Of a stretch of 38,631 bases of DNA, positions 10,393 to 21,056 are shown in pieces. Under the pieces are notes generated by a model that was given only the letters and a program-made list of their open reading frames with translations, ran no database searches and was not told the origin of the DNA. The stretch comes from an uncultured Clostridia bacterium (lineage in GTDB: Bacteria; Bacillota; Clostridia; TANB77; CAG-508). The DNA is taken from contig CANQZV010000005.1 of NCBI GenBank assembly GCA_947628425.1, positions 1 to 38,631 on the forward strand, in the 5' to 3' direction. How positions within the stretch are numbered: the first letter of the stretch is position 1; every line of letters starts with the position of its first letter. The translations under genes and the position numbers were made by a program.

Positions 10393-10669
10393 AATTTTGA
10401 GTATATGGCAATATAGCAATATGTCTTGCTCTTTTTACTGCTAATGTAATATCTCTTTGATGTTTAGCACATGCTCCTGTTGCTCTTCTTGGTAAGATTT
10501 TACCTTTTTCATTAATGAATTTTTTTAATTGTTCAGCATTTTTATAATCTAATACTAAATCTTTATTAGCACATAAAGCACATACTTTTTTTCTTACTTT
10601 TCTGAATTTTGGATTATAATCCTCATCATTATTTCTATTATTTTTTCTATTTTGCTTTTTATCAGCCAT
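10391..10669 (-). CDS. rpsR: Ribosomal protein bS18
   Basis: [64 protein letters not shown]. Start placed at MADKK; the ORF-track start (10705) lies inside ssb. Confidence 0.96.
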   Translation of the reverse strand: MADKKQNRKNNRNNDEDYNPKFRKVRKKVCALCANKDLVLDYKNAEQLKKFINEKGKILPRRATGACAKHQRDITLAVKRARHIAILPYTQN

Positions 10670-10685
10670 TTTATTTTTCCCCCCT

Positions 10686-11108
10686 TTAGAATGGTAGGTC
10701 ATCATCTGAAGTTACTTCAAATTCTGGACTTGAACTTGCTACATTATTTCCAAATGTATTTTCAAAATTAGAACTGTCTGTTCCATCCCTCTTGCTATCT
10801 GCAAAATATGCTTCTTCAGCAACTACTTCTGTTACATAATGTTTTTGTCCTTGTTCATCATCCCAATTTCTAACTTGTAGTCTTCCTATAATTCCTACTT
10901 GTTGTCCCTTTTTAAAATATTTACTACAGAATTCCCCTAATTTGCTCCAAGCTACAATATTTATAAAATCTGCTTGTCTTTCTTCTCCTTGTCTTACGAA
11001 TCTTCTATTAACAGCTATACTAAAACTTGCAACTAATGTGTTATTTGTTTGAGTATATCTAACTTCTGGATCTCTTGTTAATCTTCCCATTAAAATTACT
11101 TTATTCAT
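10686..11108 (-). CDS. ssb: Single-stranded DNA-binding protein
   Basis: [37 protein letters not shown]..., acidic C-terminal tail DDDLPF. Confidence 0.96.
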   Translation of the reverse strand: MNKVILMGRLTRDPEVRYTQTNNTLVASFSIAVNRRFVRQGEERQADFINIVAWSKLGEFCSKYFKKGQQVGIIGRLQVRNWDDEQGQKHYVTEVVAEEAYFADSKRDGTDSSNFENTFGNNVASSSPEFEVTSDDDLPF

Positions 11109-11133
11109 ATTTTTTCTCCTTATTTTAGGTTAA

Positions 11134-11418
11134 TTAATCTTCTTTTTTTACTGTAATAAACTTAATAACATTATCTTCAATTCTGTAATTTCTTTCAAGT
11201 TCAGCTATTAGTTCAGGTTTTGCATTGAAATTAAATATTACATAATATCCTTCTTTATTTTTATTAATTTCGTATGCTAATTTTTTGTTACCTAATTCTT
11301 CTACTGAATCTACTTTACCTTCATTATTAATTATATCTGTAAATTTTTGTATTAATGCCTTAATACCCGCTTCATCTACAGATGGATTAATAATGATAAC
11401 ACTTTCGTATTTACTCAT
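11134..11418 (-). CDS. rpsF: Ribosomal protein bS6
   Basis: YESVIIINPSVDEAGIKALIQKF...GNKKLAYEINKNKEGYYVIFNF; start placed at the ATG at 11418 (AGGAGG 8 nt upstream), not the GTG at 11427. Confidence 0.95.
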   Translation of the reverse strand: MSKYESVIIINPSVDEAGIKALIQKFTDIINNEGKVDSVEELGNKKLAYEINKNKEGYYVIFNFNAKPELIAELERNYRIEDNVIKFITVKKED

Positions 11419-11477
11419 TATTTTCACCTCCTTATGGATAATAACCCACTTTTATTTAAGTGAGTAAGGAACGAAAA

Positions 11478-11501
11478 AGCAATGTTTTTTCGAACATTGC
11501 T
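11478..11501 (-). terminator. Terminator-like hairpin downstream of the TPR gene, abutting the rpsF promoter
   Basis: AGCAATGT-TCGAAAAA-ACATTGCT followed by TTTT on the minus strand; the 5' arm directly follows the rpsF -10. Confidence 0.6.
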
Positions 11502-11530
11502 ATTATACTATATTTTTATTAATTTTGCAA
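11502..11530 (-). promoter_or_regulatory. Sigma-A-type promoter for rpsF-ssb-rpsR
   Basis: Minus strand TTGCAA-17 nt-TATAAT. Confidence 0.8.
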
Positions 11531-11585
11531 GCATAAAAATTAGATTTTAACAATTTTTGTAATTTTACTGTAAAATATAAATATA

Positions 11586-12008
11586 CTATCTTTCTTTTTC
11601 ATTTTTTAATAATTCTAAAATTGAATATATAAATTCCTGTGAGTCTTTATCTTCTTTTGACATTAAAATTAATTGTTTTATAAAATCATTACTATCTGGA
11701 TATTTTTCTAATCCTTGGTATGCCCATAATATTGCATCATCTAAATTGCCTTCACTTTTTTCAATATTAATTAATTGTCTATAAGCTGTGTAATTTTGAA
11801 AATCATTAATTAAAGAAAGAAGCTCTTGCCTTGCCTCTTCTATTCTATTTGCTTTAAAATATGCAAAGGCTAATAAATTTCTTGCATTTATTGCTTTTCT
11901 AGGTGAATCGCTATATTTTTTTATTTCTTCTTTATAACTTTTTATAAGTTCTTCATATTTTGATTTACTATTATCTTGAGATAAATTTTTTATTTCATCC
12001 ATTTTCAT
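11586..12008 (-). CDS. TPR-type helical repeat protein, unknown function
   Basis: 140 aa; NARNLLAFAYFKANRIEEARQELLSLINDFQNYTAYRQLINIEKSEGNLDDAILWAYQGLEKYPDSNDFI resembles TPR helices. Confidence 0.7.
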   Translation of the reverse strand: MKMDEIKNLSQDNSKSKYEELIKSYKEEIKKYSDSPRKAINARNLLAFAYFKANRIEEARQELLSLINDFQNYTAYRQLINIEKSEGNLDDAILWAYQGLEKYPDSNDFIKQLILMSKEDKDSQEFIYSILELLKNEKER

Positions 12009-12036
12009 TTCTTCCTTTTTTTATCTATTAGATAAT

Positions 12037-12065
12037 ATTATATCATAATTATGGTAACTTTACAA
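12037..12065 (-). promoter_or_regulatory. Sigma-A-type promoter for the TPR gene
   Basis: Minus strand TTGTAA-17 nt-TATAAT. Confidence 0.65.
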
Positions 12066-12088
12066 GTGTTTTTTCCATTTTATGTAAT

Positions 12089-13234
12089 TTATTTTATGTT
12101 AAATAGATATTTTTTTACAATTTCATATAATACTTGTACTCCTATTAATATAGCTTTTTCACTTACAATGTAATCTTCACTATGTTGTGGTGCTTTATTT
12201 TCTCCTTTATTTCCAATAAAAATATATGCTCCTGGTTTTTCATTCAAGAAGAAAGAAAAATCTTCTGAACACATTGTTTTATAGTTTTTTACGACATTAT
12301 CTTTTCCTACAATTTTTTCTGATATTTTTATAATATTTTCTGTTTCTGCTTTAGAATTAATAACAGCAGGAAAACCAGATGCGAATTCTATTTGTACAGT
12401 TCCGCCCATGCTTTGTGATATATTTTCCGCAATTTGTTTTATTCTTTTTACAATATCTTTCCTTAATTCATTATTAAATGTTCTGCAAATTCCCTTTAGT
12501 TTCACTTCATCTGGAATTACGTTATTAGTGTTTCCCCCATTAATTGCCGTGATTCCTATAACTGCTGTTTCATTTGGATTAATATTTCTGCTAACTATAG
12601 ATTGTAATGCTATTGTAATTGAGCTTGCAATATATATTGGATCTATACATTTTTCTGGTATAGCAGCATGACCACCTTTTCCAATTACTTTTATATTAAA
12701 TGGATCTGTTGATGCCATAACAGCTCCTTCTTTTATAGCAATTTTACCTTCATCTATTTCACTCCAAACATGTAGAGCAAAAACTTTATCAACATCTGGA
12801 TTTTTTAATACTCCTTCATTTATCATTGGTTTTGCTCCACCTTTTCCTTCTTCTGCTGGTTGAAATAATAGTTTAACATGTCCTTTTATTTTATCTTTAT
12901 TATTAATTAGTATTTGAGCAAGCGACAACAATATTGTCATATGTGCATCGTGTCCACATGTGTGTTTTACTCTATGGTTTTCATCCATTACTACTGCATC
13001 CATGTCTGCTCTAAATAATATACATTCTCCTTTTTCCGTTCCCTCAAATTCTGCTACTACTCCAGTTTTTGCAATATTTGTTTTTATATTTTTATATCCC
13101 ATTTCTTTTAGTCTTTTTATAATATATTCTGATGTTTTTATTTCTTTAAATTCTTCTTCTGGATGATTCCATAAAAATTTTTTATCATTTCTCATTTTCA
13201 ATAATAAATCGCTAATACATTTATCTATATTCAT
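12089..13234 (-). CDS. M20 (M20D-like) metallopeptidase / N-acyl amidohydrolase, possible N-acyl-diaminopimelate deacylase
   Basis: LFRADMDAVVMDENHRVKHTCGHDAHMTILL, LFQPAEEGKGGAKPMINEG, FALHVW, CSEDFSFFLNEKPGAYIFIG. Confidence 0.9.
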   Translation of the reverse strand: MNIDKCISDLLLKMRNDKKFLWNHPEEEFKEIKTSEYIIKRLKEMGYKNIKTNIAKTGVVAEFEGTEKGECILFRADMDAVVMDENHRVKHTCGHDAHMTILLSLAQILINNKDKIKGHVKLLFQPAEEGKGGAKPMINEGVLKNPDVDKVFALHVWSEIDEGKIAIKEGAVMASTDPFNIKVIGKGGHAAIPEKCIDPIYIASSITIALQSIVSRNINPNETAVIGITAINGGNTNNVIPDEVKLKGICRTFNNELRKDIVKRIKQIAENISQSMGGTVQIEFASGFPAVINSKAETENIIKISEKIVGKDNVVKNYKTMCSEDFSFFLNEKPGAYIFIGNKGENKAPQHSEDYIVSEKAILIGVQVLYEIVKKYLFNIK

Positions 13235-13259
13235 TAAAATATCCTCCTATATTTTTTTT

Positions 13260-13287
13260 AATCCCCTTAACATATGTTAAGGGGATT
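13260..13287 (-). terminator. Intrinsic terminator after dapD
   Basis: Perfect palindrome AATCCCCTTAAC-ATAT-GTTAAGGGGATT flanked by T-rich tracts on both strands. Confidence 0.9.
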
Positions 13288-13311
13288 TTTTCTAGTATAG
13301 TTAATAATTAT

Positions 13312-14100
13312 TCATCTTAATGAATCTTCTAATTCTACTTTTCCACCATATTTTAAAATTAGTGGTGTATTAATTGCTAACTTAACGTCAAAGTTAGATT
13401 CTTTTGATCTTGTTCCAGGAACTACAACCGCTCCTTTAGGAATAATTAACTGTCCTTTTTCATTGGGTACAATTACTTTTTCATTGCACAAGTCATAAAT
13501 TGGGGTACTTCCTGTAATTGTAACACCTGCCGCAATAATAGCTTTCTCTTGCACAATTGCACCTTCTGTAATGGTACAACTTGCTCCAATAAAAGCATTA
13601 TCTTCAATAATAACAGGATATGCTCCTACAGGCTCCAATACACCGCCTATAACTGTTCCAGCACCAATATGCACATTTTTTCCAATTTGCGCACATGAAC
13701 CAACTAAAGCAAGAGAATCTACCATAGAACCTTCATCAATATATGCTCCTATGTTTGTATAACATGGTGGCATAAAAGTTACTCCTGGTCCTATATATAC
13801 TCCATCTCTAATAGATGTTGTTGTAGCGACTGTTCTTACCTTTTCACTAATAGTAATTTTTCTGTCGCCCATGGTATCTTTGTCAATATAGCCTGCATCA
13901 AATTTAACAATTTTACCATATCTAAATCCAAGTAATATAAATTCTTTTACCCATTTGTTAATAATCCATTCTTCATTTATCTTTTCAGCCACTCTAATTT
14001 TTCCACAATTTAGTTCTTCTTTAAATTCTGTCCACATAGGCAATATTTCTTCTCTTGTTGCATTTTCCTTTTTTAGGAATTTTTGAAACTTTGTTGTCAT
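13312..14100 (-). CDS. dapD: 2,3,4,5-tetrahydropyridine-2,6-dicarboxylate N-succinyltransferase (DapD type)
   Basis: GKIRVAEKINEEWIINKWVKEFILLGFR, CYTNIGAYIDEGSMVDSLALVGSCAQIGKNVHIGAGTVIGGVLEPVGAYPVIIEDNAFIGA left-handed beta-helix signature resembling E. coli DapD. Confidence 0.92.
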   Translation of the reverse strand: MTTKFQKFLKKENATREEILPMWTEFKEELNCGKIRVAEKINEEWIINKWVKEFILLGFRYGKIVKFDAGYIDKDTMGDRKITISEKVRTVATTTSIRDGVYIGPGVTFMPPCYTNIGAYIDEGSMVDSLALVGSCAQIGKNVHIGAGTVIGGVLEPVGAYPVIIEDNAFIGASCTITEGAIVQEKAIIAAGVTITGSTPIYDLCNEKVIVPNEKGQLIIPKGAVVVPGTRSKESNFDVKLAINTPLILKYGGKVELEDSLR

Positions 14101-14258
14101 TTCTATACCTCCGTGTAATATGAATGGTTAATTGTTACAAAACTATACTAGAAAATAGAATACTTGTATACTTATTAATGTATTCGGCTGAAAAATTAAA
14201 TATTCATACTATTTTTATTTTATGATAAATTTTTAACAATTATTAATTTTACATATAA

Positions 14259-14513
14259 TTATATATTTTTATCTTCTACTATTCCTATACGATATTCAAT
14301 ATCTGTAGAATACGCAAATATTTCCTTTAATCTTTTTCGTGTAATAATAGATACTCTTGGTTGTGGATTTTTTTCATCATAATTTACTAATTCTTGGGTG
14401 TAACAGTTTGTTGTTGTTTTGTAAATTAAATATCTATTTTTTACAAAAGTTAAATAAATTTGAAATCCTTTATTTAAATCTTGTTCAAACTGCTTAAAAG
14501 TATAGTTATCCAT
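14259..14513 (-). CDS. Hypothetical protein, 84 aa
   Basis: Intact ORF 12 nt downstream of ligA; family not recognised. Confidence 0.55.
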   Translation of the reverse strand: MDNYTFKQFEQDLNKGFQIYLTFVKNRYLIYKTTTNCYTQELVNYDEKNPQPRVSIITRKRLKEIFAYSTDIEYRIGIVEDKNI

Positions 14514-14525
14514 AAATTTTCTCCC

Positions 14526-16544
<2,019 letters not shown>

Positions 16545-16554
16545 TTATTGCAAT

Positions 16555-17160
16555 TTAGCAATTTTTTAGCATATTTTTTCCACCTTTTAAGTAATCATAT
16601 CCAGATATAATTGTTGCAATTATTGAAATTATAAACATAATTGTTGTAATGAAATTAATAAAAAATGGTATAACATCCATATTTATAAACATAAAAGCAC
16701 CAAAAGAGTTTGTATTGTTAATATTAATAAAAGCTAAAATGATGGCAAGCATTTGTGTTACAGTTTTTATTTTTCCCCATTTACTAGCTGCAATTACCTC
16801 TCCATTTTTTTCTACTACAATTAATCTATACCCTGAAACAGCAAATTCTCTCATCATTACAATTACAGGTATCCATGCTGGTAGTAAAGATTTTTCAACT
16901 AAAATTAACATTGCAGTTAATACTAACATTTTGTCTGCAATTGGATCTAAAAATTTACCAAAGTCTGTAATTTGTTTTCTTTTTCTAGCTATGTTTCCAT
17001 CTAATTTATCTGTAATTGAAGCAGTAATAAAAATAATATTCAAAATCCACATTATAATTGAGATATTTAATATCTGTCCTTTAATTGGTAAATATGCCAC
17101 TACAAGCATAACTACAACTAACACAATTCTTAATACTGTTAATTTATTTGGTAAGTTCAT
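16555..17160 (-). CDS. pgsA: CDP-diacylglycerol--glycerol-3-phosphate 3-phosphatidyltransferase
   Basis: MNLPNKLTVLRI; TDKLDGNIARKRKQITDFGKFLDPIADKML (CDP-alcohol phosphatidyltransferase motif). Confidence 0.94.
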   Translation of the reverse strand: MNLPNKLTVLRIVLVVVMLVVAYLPIKGQILNISIIMWILNIIFITASITDKLDGNIARKRKQITDFGKFLDPIADKMLVLTAMLILVEKSLLPAWIPVIVMMREFAVSGYRLIVVEKNGEVIAASKWGKIKTVTQMLAIILAFININNTNSFGAFMFINMDVIPFFINFITTIMFIISIIATIISGYDYLKGGKNMLKNC

Positions 17161-17181
17161 AAATTTTTCTCCTTTAAATTT

Positions 17182-18186
17182 TTAATTCATAGCTTCATTT
17201 TTTGTATAATTCCATGAATCTTTACACATTTCCTCTAAAGTTTTTTCTGCTTTCCATCCTAGTTCCTTAAAAGCTTTTGTTGGATCTGCATAGCATTCTG
17301 CTATATCTCCTGGTCTTCTTGGTGCTATTTTATATTTTATTTTTATATTATTTGCTTTTTCAAATGCTTTTACCATTTGTAGTACGGAATATCCAGTTCC
17401 AGTTCCTAAATTATATACCTCTGCTCCATTAAATTTTCTTGCCTTTTCTAAGGCTTTTACATGTCCTTTAGCTAAATCTACTACATGAATATAATCTCTT
17501 ACTCCTGTTCCATCTACTGTTGGGTAATCATTTCCATAAACATTTAAAAATTCTAATTTTCCAATTGCTACTTGATTAATATAAGGCATTAAATTGTTAG
17601 GTATACCTCTTGGGCTTTCACCAATTAGACCACTTTTGTGAGCACCAATTGGATTAAAGTATCTTAATAAAATTGCACAGAATTCTTTATCCGCTATACA
17701 TACATCTCTTAATATTTGTTCTATCATCAACTTTGTACTACCATATGGATTAGTGGTAGATAAAGGAAAATCTTCTTTTATTGGAACTTCTTTGGGCATA
17801 CCATATACAGTTGCTGAAGAACTAAAAATTATTTTCTTACAGTTATATTTTTTCATTAATTCTAATAATACTAATGTTCCAGTAATATTATTATGATAAT
17901 ATTCAACTGGTTTTTCTACTGATTCTCCTACCGCTTTTAAACCTGCAAAATGAATAACTGCTTCTATTTTGTTTTCTATAAATACTTCTTCTAGTTTTTC
18001 TTTGTTTAATAAATCAACTTCATAAAATTTAAAGTCTTTTTCAGTAATCTTTCTTATTTTATTTAAAACCTCTGGTTTACTATTAATGAAATTATCTACA
18101 ATAATAATATCTTCGTTTTCTTCTAATAATTCGACTACTGTATGACTTCCAATAAAGCCTGCACCACCTGTTACTAAAATACTCAT
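17182..18186 (-). CDS. galE: UDP-glucose 4-epimerase
   Basis: [87 protein letters not shown]. Confidence 0.95.
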   Translation of the reverse strand: MSILVTGGAGFIGSHTVVELLEENEDIIIVDNFINSKPEVLNKIRKITEKDFKFYEVDLLNKEKLEEVFIENKIEAVIHFAGLKAVGESVEKPVEYYHNNITGTLVLLELMKKYNCKKIIFSSSATVYGMPKEVPIKEDFPLSTTNPYGSTKLMIEQILRDVCIADKEFCAILLRYFNPIGAHKSGLIGESPRGIPNNLMPYINQVAIGKLEFLNVYGNDYPTVDGTGVRDYIHVVDLAKGHVKALEKARKFNGAEVYNLGTGTGYSVLQMVKAFEKANNIKIKYKIAPRRPGDIAECYADPTKAFKELGWKAEKTLEEMCKDSWNYTKNEAMN

Positions 18187-18212
18187 TATATTTCCTCCCT
18201 ATTACTTAAAAA

Positions 18213-19460
18213 TTAATTATTTTTATTATAATAATCATTATATAATTTAATAGCTGTTTCTGGACTATCTACACCTTGTCTATTTTTTACAGGTGCAAAG
18301 TCTTCTTCTCTTTTACCTCTTAAAATTACAATTTCATTAAAATAAGACCAAGCATCAAAAATAAATGTTTCAAATTTATAAACATTTGGTGTTTCTGGCT
18401 TTACTAAAACACCCTCATTATTTAAATAATCTGATTTTTTGTGTGCAATATGATATGGTAAGCTTTTTTTAGATAACATTTTTAATGCTTTTATATTAAA
18501 TAAGTTACACATTATATGTGATTCACCATATGTTAATTCTCCATCTATGTTTCTTTTATTTTTCATTTCATCTGACATTTCTGAGTATTCTATAACATGT
18601 ATTTTTCCATTTTTTTTGCAAATTGCACCAACTTTTTCTTCTGGAGAATTTTTTAAAATAGATTTTGTTGCAATTTTTACTTTTTTATCTTCTGCTATAC
18701 CAATAAGAATTGTATCTGCTATTTTTAATAAAATATTATCAATTGAACCAATAAAAATCCATTTTATTTTTCTTTTTTCCATATCTTTTATAATTCCATT
18801 TTTATACATAGCAATAAAAATTCCGCCATTACCGTTTGCCGCTTCTTTAATATTTTTTTTGCTTCCTATAATTAATTTTCCATTTTCTGTTAATAGTGGC
18901 AAATTGTCTTGCTTAAAAAACTTAATATATTCTTTTGGATAATTAAAGTATTGATGCTTTTCAAAAAATAAAATAATATCATTATTATTTTCTTCGCTTG
19001 TCATTATATACCATGGTATTACTACATTATATTTTAAGTTTATTTCCTTTAAATTATCTGCTAATATTTCAAATAGAAATTTAGATTTTGGTTCAATATC
19101 TATTTGAAAAGTCCCTTTTGGTCCATCATAGCCAAGTCTAGTACCTTGTCCACCTGACATAGTAACTAATGCATATTCATTATTTTTTATGATTTTTTCT
19201 CCTATTGAATTATAATAGTTTAGTTCTTCTTGTTTAAATTTATCTTTATTATAAGCAACAATTTCATCTATTCCTTCTGAACTTATAGGTTGCTTTTTTG
19301 AAAGTTCATTATATAAATTTGTTATTTTATTAAAATTTATATTATTTATTTGATACAAAATTTTTTGCTTTTCATTTTCGGTTAATTTTTCTAATAATGG
19401 TATAATTTGTTCTTGATTGTACTTATTTAATTTTTTTATTGCTTTCTTATAATCTTCCAA
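18213..19460 (-). CDS. UDPGP-type nucleotidyltransferase (UTP--hexose-1-P / UDP-N-acetylhexosamine pyrophosphorylase-like)
   Basis: VTMSGGQGTRLGYDGPKGTFQIDIEPKSKFLFE, IPWYIMTSEENN, GNGGIFIAM, IKWIFIGSIDNILLKIADTILIG. Confidence 0.9.
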   Translation of the reverse strand: MEDYKKAIKKLNKYNQEQIIPLLEKLTENEKQKILYQINNINFNKITNLYNELSKKQPISSEGIDEIVAYNKDKFKQEELNYYNSIGEKIIKNNEYALVTMSGGQGTRLGYDGPKGTFQIDIEPKSKFLFEILADNLKEINLKYNVVIPWYIMTSEENNNDIILFFEKHQYFNYPKEYIKFFKQDNLPLLTENGKLIIGSKKNIKEAANGNGGIFIAMYKNGIIKDMEKRKIKWIFIGSIDNILLKIADTILIGIAEDKKVKIATKSILKNSPEEKVGAICKKNGKIHVIEYSEMSDEMKNKRNIDGELTYGESHIMCNLFNIKALKMLSKKSLPYHIAHKKSDYLNNEGVLVKPETPNVYKFETFIFDAWSYFNEIVILRGKREEDFAPVKNRQGVDSPETAIKLYNDYYNKNN

Positions 19461-19474
19461 TTTTGTTTCTCCTT

Positions 19475-20206
19475 TTAGCCTTTAATAGATGCATTATATA
19501 TATCCATTGCTTCGTCTATGTCTCCGTCAAATATTAATTTTCCTTTTTGCATTACCATACCTCTTTTGCAAAAATCTTTTGCTGTTTTTGTGGCATGTGT
19601 AACATATAATAATGTAATATTATCATTTTCCAATAATTCATTTATTTTTTTTATACACTTTCTTCTAAATTCTTCATCTCCAACACTTAATGCTTCATCT
19701 ACAATAAGTATTTCAGGCTCAATGTTTACATTAACAGAAAAACCAAGTCTTGCCTTCATTCCACTTGAATATGTTCTAACTGGTTGATCTATATAATTAT
19801 CTAATTCTGAAAATTCTATTATTATCGGCTCTAGTCTTTGTATTTCTTCATGTGGTAATCCTAATATTTGACCTTTCAAGTAAATATTTTCTCTCCCTGT
19901 AAATTCCGGATCAAATCCAGATGTTAGTTCTAAAAGTGCACTTACTCTTCCTTTAATAATAATATCACCTGAAGTTGGAAAAGCAGCTTCTGTTATCATT
20001 TTTAAAACAGTAGATTTTCCAGCACCATTTTTTCCAAACAAAGCTACAGATTCACCTTTATTAATTTTAAAAGATACATTATCTACTGCTTTTTTTGGTA
20101 TATATGGTGTATTTTTAAAAAAAATAGCTTTAAATCTTTTTTTATCGTTTTTATATAATTTATATGTTTTACATACATTTTTAAATTCAATTACAGTTTC
20201 AGACAT
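19475..20206 (-). CDS. tagH: Teichoic-acid/polysaccharide ABC exporter, ATP-binding subunit (TagH-like)
   Basis: Walker A ALFGKNGAGKST, YSSGMKARLGFSVNVNIEPEILIVDEALSVGDEEFRRKC; typical TagH/RfbE-like order. Confidence 0.92.
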   Translation of the reverse strand: MSETVIEFKNVCKTYKLYKNDKKRFKAIFFKNTPYIPKKAVDNVSFKINKGESVALFGKNGAGKSTVLKMITEAAFPTSGDIIIKGRVSALLELTSGFDPEFTGRENIYLKGQILGLPHEEIQRLEPIIIEFSELDNYIDQPVRTYSSGMKARLGFSVNVNIEPEILIVDEALSVGDEEFRRKCIKKINELLENDNITLLYVTHATKTAKDFCKRGMVMQKGKLIFDGDIDEAMDIYNASIKG

Positions 20207-20220
20207 TTTTATCCTCCATA

Positions 20221-21030
20221 CTATAAAACATCAGGTATTTCTTTTCTTAATTTTTTATAACTCCATAAAGCTAATATTATCATAATAATAGTAACAATTA
20301 TAAAATATAAAAGTGTTTCTGGTTGTTCCCAAAACCATACTTTATTTATAAAACAATTTCTAAAACCATTTACTAGATAAGTAACAGGATTTACCATTAG
20401 AACTTTTTTTAACCACACTATTTTAATTGTGTCTGGATTCCAAAGTATTCCTGATAACCAGAATACTGCTGTAATAAAGGATTTTACTAGGTTTGCAAAA
20501 TCTTTACTAATTGATGCAAGCATAGAAGAAAATAACCCCCAACTAGTAAAGAAAATAAATGATAGTAAAATATAAAAAGGTATTTGTAAATAATATATAT
20601 CTGGTGCATATCCAAAAAATGCAAATATAATTCCTACAATAACTAATAAAATAATATTAACCATATATTTAGATACACTTACAAATGTTGGTATTGTTGA
20701 TATAGGAAACTTCATTTTATTTACTAAATATCTATATTTTCTAATTGTTTCTGTACCACCTGTTATCATATCTCCAATATAGAACCATGGAACAAGTCCA
20801 GCAATTAACCATAAGAAGAATGGATATCCATTTACACCTTTTCCTGCTCTTAACCCAATACTAAATGCAAACCAATATACAAATATAGTAATAACTGGTT
20901 TAATAATTGCCCATGACCAACCTAATGCTGATCCTCTATAAGTTTTTACTAAATCTGCTTTTGCTAGTTTAAATATTTGACTTCTATACTCTATATGATC
21001 TTTTATAATATTTATAAATTCTTTTAGCAT
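20221..21030 (-). CDS. tagG: Teichoic-acid/polysaccharide ABC exporter permease (TagG-like)
   Basis: LAKADLVKTYRGSALGWSWAIIKPVITIFVYWFAF, six hydrophobic helices, adjacent to tagH. Confidence 0.92.
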   Translation of the reverse strand: MLKEFINIIKDHIEYRSQIFKLAKADLVKTYRGSALGWSWAIIKPVITIFVYWFAFSIGLRAGKGVNGYPFFLWLIAGLVPWFYIGDMITGGTETIRKYRYLVNKMKFPISTIPTFVSVSKYMVNIILLVIVGIIFAFFGYAPDIYYLQIPFYILLSFIFFTSWGLFSSMLASISKDFANLVKSFITAVFWLSGILWNPDTIKIVWLKKVLMVNPVTYLVNGFRNCFINKVWFWEQPETLLYFIIVTIIMIILALWSYKKLRKEIPDVL

Positions 21031-21056
21031 TTTTATTCCTTTCTATATATTAAATA

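Noticed and set aside
16649-17185. 178-aa plus-strand ORF antisense to pgsA
   Set aside because: Fully overlaps a confident pgsA; long antisense ORFs are common in AT-rich coding DNA; no SD or recognisable product.
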